DNA of 5,267 bases, from NCBI GenBank assembly GCA_023428365.1, contig JAEYYQ010000285.1, positions 1 to 5,267 of the forward strand. The letters run 5' to 3'. Source of the DNA: Pseudomonadota bacterium (GTDB lineage Bacteria > Pseudomonadota > Alphaproteobacteria > Rhizobiales > Hyphomicrobiaceae). Numbering within the stretch: the first letter of the stretch is position 1; each line of letters begins with the position of its first letter. This document shows, piece by piece, positions 1 to 3,557 of the stretch. Both the position numbers and the translations under genes were made by a program. The notes under the pieces were generated by a model. That model was not told the DNA's origin and made no database searches. It saw nothing but the letters and a program-made list of their open reading frames with translations.

Positions 1-2
1 AA

Positions 3-77
3 CGCTGGTCACACGCGGCGCAAAGCAGCGGAATAAAGATGAGCGACGTATCCGCGTTGGTTAAGGCGCGGATCTGA
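3..77 (+). CDS. possible 3' end of an upstream gene (partial)
   Basis: A frame open from the left edge ends in TGA at 75-77, with C-terminal residues SALVKARI. The stop overlaps the ribosome binding site of the MerR gene, as expected inside a tight operon. In many alphaproteobacteria the gene before this type of MerR regulator is ihfA (integration host factor alpha), whose C-terminus often ends in a similar VLKARI-like tail. However, the residues before that tail do not show the usual PRRVL-FRPS stretch, so I do not assign it. The two other forward frames close at 34-36 and 62-64 and could equally hold the true end. Only about 24 codons are visible, so coding status is uncertain. Confidence 0.22.
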   Translation, partial: RWSHAAQSSGIKMSDVSALVKARI

Positions 78-82
78 GGAGG
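76..82 (+). promoter_or_regulatory. strong ribosome binding site of the MerR gene
   Basis: GAGGAGG lies 9 bases upstream of the GTG at 92. This is close to a perfect Shine-Dalgarno match with good spacing, and it decides the choice of the GTG start. It overlaps the TGA that closes one upstream frame. Confidence 0.75.
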
Positions 83-91
83 CGAGCCACT

Positions 92-577
92 GTGAGCAAG
101 TCAGCCGAAGCCTTCCGCACCATCAGCGAGGTCGCGGAAGAGCTGGATGTCCCCAAGCACGTGCTTCGCTTCTGGGAACAGAAGTTCCCACAGATCAAGC
201 CGATGAAGCGTGGCGGCGGTCGTCGCTACTATCGGCCGGAAGATCTCGAGCTGCTGCGGGGAATTCGGCATCTGCTCCATCGCGAAGGTTACACCATCCG
301 CGGTGTGCAGAAGATTCTGCGGACGCAGGGCGTGGACGGTGTCAAGCGTTCCTGGCTGGATGGAAGTCCGAGCCAAAAGCTGCTGACGAAAGAAGTGGCT
401 CCGCCAGCAGCCAGCAAGCGTTCGCGCGCCAAGGCACGCCCTGAGCCTGCGGTTATTGTGCCATTGCCTGCAGATGTGTGCGCCACTCTCAAAAAAGCGC
501 TTGCTGAGCTGGAAGCTTGTCGCAAGCTGCTTGTTGCGACCGAGCAGGCAGGTGCGAGCGCACGCGCCCGGAAATGA
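92..577 (+). CDS. MerR-family transcriptional regulator
   Basis: A 161-residue cytoplasmic DNA-binding protein. Residues about 8-29 form the MerR winged-helix HTH ([21 protein letters not shown]), followed by the wing ([12 protein letters not shown], about 40-51) and helices with [16 protein letters not shown] at about 61-76. The C-terminal part has a basic/Pro-Ala linker (about 100-125) and a short helical segment ([15 protein letters not shown], 133-147) that probably serves dimerisation. The two Cys (130, 143) are not arranged like the metal-binding sites of MerR, CueR or ZntR, and no drug-binding effector domain is visible, so the signal is unknown. Members with this RGGGRRYY wing are common in alphaproteobacteria beside ihfA. 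The GTG start is supported by GAGGAGG 9 bases upstream. The stop TGA overlaps the ATG of the following phosphopantetheinyl transferase gene (ATGA), so the two are probably co-translated. Target genes cannot be read from the sequence. Confidence 0.9.
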   Translation: MSKSAEAFRTISEVAEELDVPKHVLRFWEQKFPQIKPMKRGGGRRYYRPEDLELLRGIRHLLHREGYTIRGVQKILRTQGVDGVKRSWLDGSPSQKLLTKEVAPPAASKRSRAKARPEPAVIVPLPADVCATLKKALAELEACRKLLVATEQAGASARARK

Positions 578-1338
578 GCGGCAGCGAGCCGCCGCTGGAC
601 GTCTGGCTCGTTGATCTGCGCCGTTGCGCGTCGGCGCTTCACGCCCTTGAGTTGGCTTCACCGCGCTTGAGCGACGACGAGAACGTGCGGGCTCAGGCGA
701 AAGGCGGCGGCGGCGGCGGAAATTGGAGAGCGCAACGTATCGCGTTGCGCATTCTGCTTGAGCGCTATGTTGGGCCGGATGTGCGGGGTAAGGCATTCGC
801 CACCGGAGCCAAAGGTAAGCCGCAGTTAGCTGGATCATCGGACATTCACTTCAGCGTATCTAACAGCGACGCGTTCGCGCTTTTCGCGATAGCTCGCGGT
901 GGTGCGGTTGGTGTCGATATTGAACGCCCCCGCGTGCTGCGACTCTCCAATGCTCGTCGTACTGCGATCGTTACTGCGGCTGGCGTTGTGCAATCGGGCA
1001 ACTGGCCAAGCGGCGTTCGTGGCGATGCTGATGATGATGCCACGGTTTTGCAAGCATGGGTGCGCCTCGAGGCATGGGCTAAGGCGCGGAGCACCGGCAT
1101 CGGTGCGTTGTTATCCGATCTGGGGATCTGGGGATCGGCGCGTGCCACCACCACAGGGGTTTCTCTGAGTGCCCGAGCGGTGGAAATCCTTCGGCAGGAA
1201 GAGACAGAGATCACGGATTTAGTACTGCCGCACCGTCTTCAAGGAGCCTTAGCCTGCGCATTGCCGCACGGACCGATCGATGTCCGCGACTTTCCGGCCG
1301 AAATGGAAGCTCTGACGGCGCTTGAGAGTTCTGTTTAA
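574..1338 (+). CDS. Sfp-type 4'-phosphopantetheinyl transferase
   Basis: A 254-residue enzyme predicted to move the phosphopantetheine arm of coenzyme A onto a serine of carrier proteins (ACP/PCP domains), which activates polyketide, peptide or fatty-acid synthases. Visible family motifs, in order: GAKGKPQL (78-85); IHFSVSNSD (91-99), corresponding to the F-N-L-S-H-S block; AVGVDIE (111-117) with metal-binding Asp115 and Glu117; and [16 protein letters not shown] (162-177), corresponding to W-x-x-K-E-A-x-x-K-A with Glu166 and Lys170. The length is usual for the Sfp/Gsp type. The family His of SHS is Asn here, and the Lys of WxxKEA is Leu165. A run of six glycines (44-49), encoded by GGC repeats, sits in the N-terminal half where homologues usually have a charged loop. 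The start at 574 is chosen because it forms an ATGA overlap with the MerR stop. An in-frame ATG at 517 would lie deep inside the MerR gene. The carrier-protein partner is not in this window. Confidence 0.86.
   Translation: MSGSEPPLDVWLVDLRRCASALHALELASPRLSDDENVRAQAKGGGGGGNWRAQRIALRILLERYVGPDVRGKAFATGAKGKPQLAGSSDIHFSVSNSDAFALFAIARGGAVGVDIERPRVLRLSNARRTAIVTAAGVVQSGNWPSGVRGDADDDATVLQAWVRLEAWAKARSTGIGALLSDLGIWGSARATTTGVSLSARAVEILRQEETEITDLVLPHRLQGALACALPHGPIDVRDFPAEMEALTALESSV
703..720 (+). repeat. GGC trinucleotide repeat inside the PPTase gene
   Basis: Five GGC units followed by GGA, read in frame as six glycines (residues 44-49). Because the unit is three bases long, slippage would change the glycine number without shifting the frame. 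Confidence 0.85.
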
Positions 1339-1344
1339 TCTAAA

Positions 1345-1409
1345 TGGAGCGGGCGATCGGGATCGAACCGACGATATTTAGCTTTTATAGGTTAGACCAC
1401 CTCGGTCGC
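1345..1409 (-). pseudogene. degenerate tRNA-Gly-like sequence (tRNA remnant)
   Basis: Read on the minus strand, the 3' side is a good tRNA. GTCGG-TTCGATC-CCGAT forms a five-pair T arm (one G-U), followed by CGCCCGC, discriminator T and an encoded CCA. An acceptor strand ending CCCGC-T-CCA is typical of bacterial tRNA-Gly. The 5' side is damaged. GCGACCG pairs with CGCCCGC at only five of seven positions. Only seven bases remain where positions 8-25 (the D arm) should be. The anticodon arm, fitted as TAACC-TATAAAA-GCTAA, has two mismatches and lacks the invariant U33. Total length is 65 bases instead of about 75. I infer a decayed or partial tRNA, possibly left by an integration event, rather than a working gene. 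A very unusual functional tRNA-like RNA cannot be excluded. Confidence 0.55.
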
Positions 1410-1424
1410 TGACACAGGGACGCA

Positions 1425-1450
1425 CCGTGCAATACCGCGCCGTGCAATAC
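1425..1450. repeat. 15-bp-period tandem repeat (two copies of CCGTGCAATAC)
   Basis: CCGTGCAATAC occurs exactly at 1425-1435 and 1440-1450. The four bases after the first copy are CGCG and after the second GCGC, so the period is 15 bp. It lies directly beside the tRNA-like remnant. It could be a slippage duplication or a pair of protein-binding sites. Nothing in the sequence decides which. Confidence 0.7.
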
Positions 1451-1467
1451 GCGCATCAACCAGCGGT

Positions 1468-1479
1468 AATTAACTAATT
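1468..1479. promoter_or_regulatory. AT-rich perfect dyad AATTA-AC-TAATT
   Basis: A 5-bp perfect inverted repeat with a 2-bp centre, upstream of the LuxR-type gene. It stands out because the surrounding sequence is rich in G+C. It could be an operator or part of a promoter. It is short enough to be chance. Confidence 0.25.
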
Positions 1480-1491
1480 GCCTCCCCAAAA

Positions 1492-1513
1492 TTGATCAAG
1501 CCAAGTGATCCAA
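1492..1513. promoter_or_regulatory. imperfect inverted repeat TTGATCA...TGATCCAA
   Basis: The arms TTG-ATCA and TGAT-C-CAA pair over seven bases with one bulged C, over about 22 bp, a size similar to operators of LuxR-type proteins. It lies about 100 bases upstream of the preferred LuxR start, and its left arm contains the palindrome TTGATCAA. Autoregulation by the LuxR-type protein is a guess only. It spans the alternative GTG at 1505. Confidence 0.22.
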
Positions 1514-1599
1514 ATAGGTATTTCCAACGCGCAAAAACGCGAAATATTTATTCTCATCTTCTTCCGAATAGGCGCCTCCGGTTTGATTTTCTTTCTTAT

Positions 1600-1603
1600 G
1601 GAG
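1600..1603 (+). promoter_or_regulatory. GGAG ribosome binding site deciding the LuxR start
   Basis: GGAG is followed by ATTTTT and GTG 1610, a reasonable Shine-Dalgarno spacing. No comparable motif precedes ATG 1598. The in-frame TTG at 1613 would also be in reach. Confidence 0.45.
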
Positions 1604-1609
1604 ATTTTT

Positions 1610-2296
1610 GTGTTGTCATCAAATCACCGACGGCCAAGCGTTATTGTGCTTGATACCATGGTATTTCGGCGCGCAGCATTTCTTCATTTCCTACATGGTT
1701 GGGCAGAGGCACATCGCTTCGAATTGGTTGAACTTTCAGCAATAGGCGCTGACACCGATACGGACATTGATTGCAGGATGATTCTGGTCGTGCTCGGCGG
1801 ATCGCGGGTCGCAGACAGTTCAGCGCTAAATGCAATTCAAAGTGAACCGCAGTTCAAAAATGCGCCATCGGTCGTGGTTTCCGATCTCGTACAGGTGGAT
1901 GAGGTGATCGGCGCTCTGAGACTGGGAGCACGCGGTTATCTTCCGACCTCCATGGACCCGAATGTCGCCCTCGCGGCGATGACCTATATATTGGAAGGTG
2001 GAGAGGTTTTCCCGTCGGCGACTTTTCTCGCCGCAACCTGTGAGCAACAGGAACATGCGTATCCGGATTGCTCTCCGCTGCATTTCCACACCGAGGATCA
2101 GGCGCGCGCCATGTTTCTCACGGCGAGACAACAACAGGTCGCTGAGCTGCTCAGACGTGGCCTACCGAACAAATTGATCGCACGCCAACTCGACATGGCC
2201 GAGGCCACCGTCAAGGTTCATGTTCGCCAGATTATGCACAAGCTCGGGGTTACAAATCGAACCCAGGCCGCGCTCTGCGCATTGGCTGGGCAGTAA
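1610..2296 (+). CDS. LuxR-family regulator with a pseudo-receiver domain
   Basis: A 228-residue cytoplasmic transcription regulator of the NarL/FixJ layout. Residues about 9-140 resemble a response-regulator receiver (VIVLDTMVFRRAAF at the start, GALRLGARGYL at 101-111, MTYILEGGEVFPS at 124-136). Residues about 169-222 are a classic LuxR HTH (LTARQQQVAELLRRG, NKLIARQLDMAEATVKVHV, LGVTNRTQAAL). The receiver looks degenerate. After beta-3 the sequence is VVLGGSRV with no phosphoacceptor Asp, the conserved Lys position reads GYLPTS, and only one N-terminal acidic residue (Asp15) fits the acidic pocket. Control by phosphorylation is therefore unlikely. The start chosen is GTG 1610, preceded by GGAG at 1600-1603 with 6-base spacing. 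ATG 1598 (232 residues) and GTG 1505 (263 residues) are in-frame alternatives. The stop lies 16 bases from the end of the convergent exopolysaccharide operon, so a role in controlling that operon is inferred from position. Confidence 0.85.
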   Translation: MLSSNHRRPSVIVLDTMVFRRAAFLHFLHGWAEAHRFELVELSAIGADTDTDIDCRMILVVLGGSRVADSSALNAIQSEPQFKNAPSVVVSDLVQVDEVIGALRLGARGYLPTSMDPNVALAAMTYILEGGEVFPSATFLAATCEQQEHAYPDCSPLHFHTEDQARAMFLTARQQQVAELLRRGLPNKLIARQLDMAEATVKVHVRQIMHKLGVTNRTQAALCALAGQ

Positions 2297-2312
2297 ATAA
2301 TAGCTGCCGTTT

Positions 2313-3557
2313 TCATTCGCTCGGCGCTGCCATCACCTCGGGACGAATGACGATATCAAGCACGTCACCGGGCTGCACTTCGGCATCTTCGGTAGCTGGT
2401 ATCTGCACGCGTTCTTGTGTTTTTTTGCGGTGGATGATTACTTCCAGACCCTGGCCGCTTCGTTGCAACTGCGCCTTGACGGCGCCGGTGTAGAGCAACT
2501 TCTCACTCGTGGCGCGAATTTGGGCGCGTACCTTTTCCAGTTCCACGGCGCCTTCTTGCAGCTCGCGCACCAGCCGCTGCCGGTGGTCAGCGACCAGATG
2601 GTCCAGTTGCCGGGTAACGTCTTCGCGGTCCTTACGCGCCTGGATTAACCGGGCCATGAGATCGACCTCCTGGATTTTCAAGATCGCTAAAGCACGGTTT
2701 TCTTCATTGAGACGCGCGTTGGCCGAGAAGCCTTTGGCGTGAACCGCATTAGCAAGCGCACTGGCAGCGACCTGCTGATCAAGGCTGCCCTTCTGTTGTT
2801 GAATCGCTTCTTCCAGCATGGCGACAGCGGCGTCCGCGGTGGTGGCAGCACGTTGAAAAGATTCCTTCTGCGCATTGATTTTCTCAAGCCGGAGCTTCAA
2901 ATCGCGCGTCTCCAGATCGCTGATTTGCGCAATCAGAGGGGGCGGCACGGGCGCGTCCTTGAGCATGTCGAGCACCACTTCGTCACTGCCCTGCATTTCC
3001 GCCTTGAGACTGGCGATGCGGGCCTGCCGCTTGACCAGTTCCGCCCACAGCGATTCATGCTGTCCACGCAGATCCGACATCGCCAGCAGCGGGTGCTCGG
3101 TGCGGAACCGCAAGGCGTCATAGCCACCCGCCAGCGCAACGGCATGGCGGACAGTGAGACCGGGTCGATAGGGATACGCACCCGGTTTCGACACGTCGCC
3201 ACTGATGTAGAAGGGCCGATGCTCCACGAGTTCGATGGTGAGATCGGGATTGCGCACGACCCCACTGGCGACGAGCTGCTGCACCATCTTTTTGCGGAGA
3301 TCTGGAAGGGACAGGCCGGCCGCGCGCAACTCGCCGAGGAACGGCACCGACACATCGCCATCGACGTTGACGGTCACGCGGCGTTTGAAATCAGCCGCGC
3401 CGAAAAGGGAAAGCTCCAGCACGTCGCCACTGTCGAGGATATATTGCGCGCGCGCCTGCTGCGGCAGGAGCGAAACCACGATGATCAGCAGGTAGGTGAT
3501 CCGTCGAAGCCTTGTTGAGGGAGCGACCAAACTAGTTAAGCGCAATATCCCTGTCAT
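2313..3557 (-). CDS. polysaccharide export protein, ExoF-like (Poly_export/SLBB with coiled coil)
   Basis: A 414-residue exported protein expected to act in the periplasm/outer membrane in secretion of an exopolysaccharide. Residues 1-37 form a signal peptide: basic LRR, then a hydrophobic core (TYLLIIVVSLL) and Ala-Arg-Ala before Gln38. Residues about 38-112 match the polysaccharide-export domain (YILDSGDVLELSLFG, VNVDGDVSVPFLGELRAAGLS, VRNPDLTIELVE). An SLBB-type domain follows at about 115-160 (FYISGDVSKPGAYPYRPG, TVRHAVALAGGY). Residues about 163-352 are long charged helices with Glu/Lys/Gln heptad character, i.e. a coiled coil. A second SLBB-like piece closes the protein (VQIPATEDAEVQPGDVLDIVI, about 384-404). 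This order and length match ExoF of the succinoglycan system better than Wza. There is no lipobox Cys, so it is not a Wza-type lipoprotein. Its ATG overlaps the TGA of the flippase-GH16 gene (ATGA), indicating translational coupling in one operon. Confidence 0.88.
   Translation of the reverse strand: MTGILRLTSLVAPSTRLRRITYLLIIVVSLLPQQARAQYILDSGDVLELSLFGAADFKRRVTVNVDGDVSVPFLGELRAAGLSLPDLRKKMVQQLVASGVVRNPDLTIELVEHRPFYISGDVSKPGAYPYRPGLTVRHAVALAGGYDALRFRTEHPLLAMSDLRGQHESLWAELVKRQARIASLKAEMQGSDEVVLDMLKDAPVPPPLIAQISDLETRDLKLRLEKINAQKESFQRAATTADAAVAMLEEAIQQQKGSLDQQVAASALANAVHAKGFSANARLNEENRALAILKIQEVDLMARLIQARKDREDVTRQLDHLVADHRQRLVRELQEGAVELEKVRAQIRATSEKLLYTGAVKAQLQRSGQGLEVIIHRKKTQERVQIPATEDAEVQPGDVLDIVIRPEVMAAPSE

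Larger units (their letters stand above)
1339..1609. other. non-coding spacer between the PPTase and LuxR genes
   Basis: About 270 bases with no convincing gene. From left to right it holds a degenerate tRNA-like sequence on the minus strand (1345-1409), a 15-bp tandem repeat (1425-1450), an AT-rich dyad (1468-1479), an imperfect inverted repeat (1492-1513) and an AT-rich stretch leading into the LuxR start. The GTG-initiated frame from 1505 could extend the LuxR protein, but the extra residues (IFILIFFRIGASGLIFFL) are hydrophobic and unlike a soluble regulator's N-terminus, so I treat this part as leader. No clear rho-independent terminator was seen after the PPTase stop. Confidence 0.6.

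Noticed and set aside
517..573. N-terminal extension of the PPTase from an ATG at 517
   Set aside because: It would overlap the MerR gene by about 60 bases; the ATG at 574 gives the usual ATGA overlap and the usual start relative to family motifs.
101..838. Long minus-strand frame of 245 codons opposite the MerR and PPTase genes
   Set aside because: Arg/Ala-rich translation with no domain pattern; it lies antisense to two genes with clear family motifs, as expected for a G+C-rich shadow frame.
1345..1409. A functional tRNA gene on the minus strand
   Set aside because: Too short, D arm missing, anticodon stem mispaired and no U33; kept only as a remnant.
1492..1520. A sigma-70 promoter (TTGATC with a -10 near 1515-1520)
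   Set aside because: The -10 candidate TAGGTA is a poor match at 17-base spacing; not strong enough to annotate.
1505..1597. N-terminal extension of the LuxR-type protein from GTG 1505
   Set aside because: The added residues are hydrophobic and unlike regulator N-termini, no ribosome binding site precedes it, and a dyad spans the site.
2297..2312. A shared terminator between the convergent LuxR and export genes
   Set aside because: The 16-base gap has no clear GC stem followed by a T run; only a weak GCCG/CGGC pairing reaching into the export gene.
2739..3518. Plus-strand frame of 259 codons opposite the export protein
   Set aside because: His/Arg-rich sequence without motifs, fully antisense to the well-supported ExoF-like gene.
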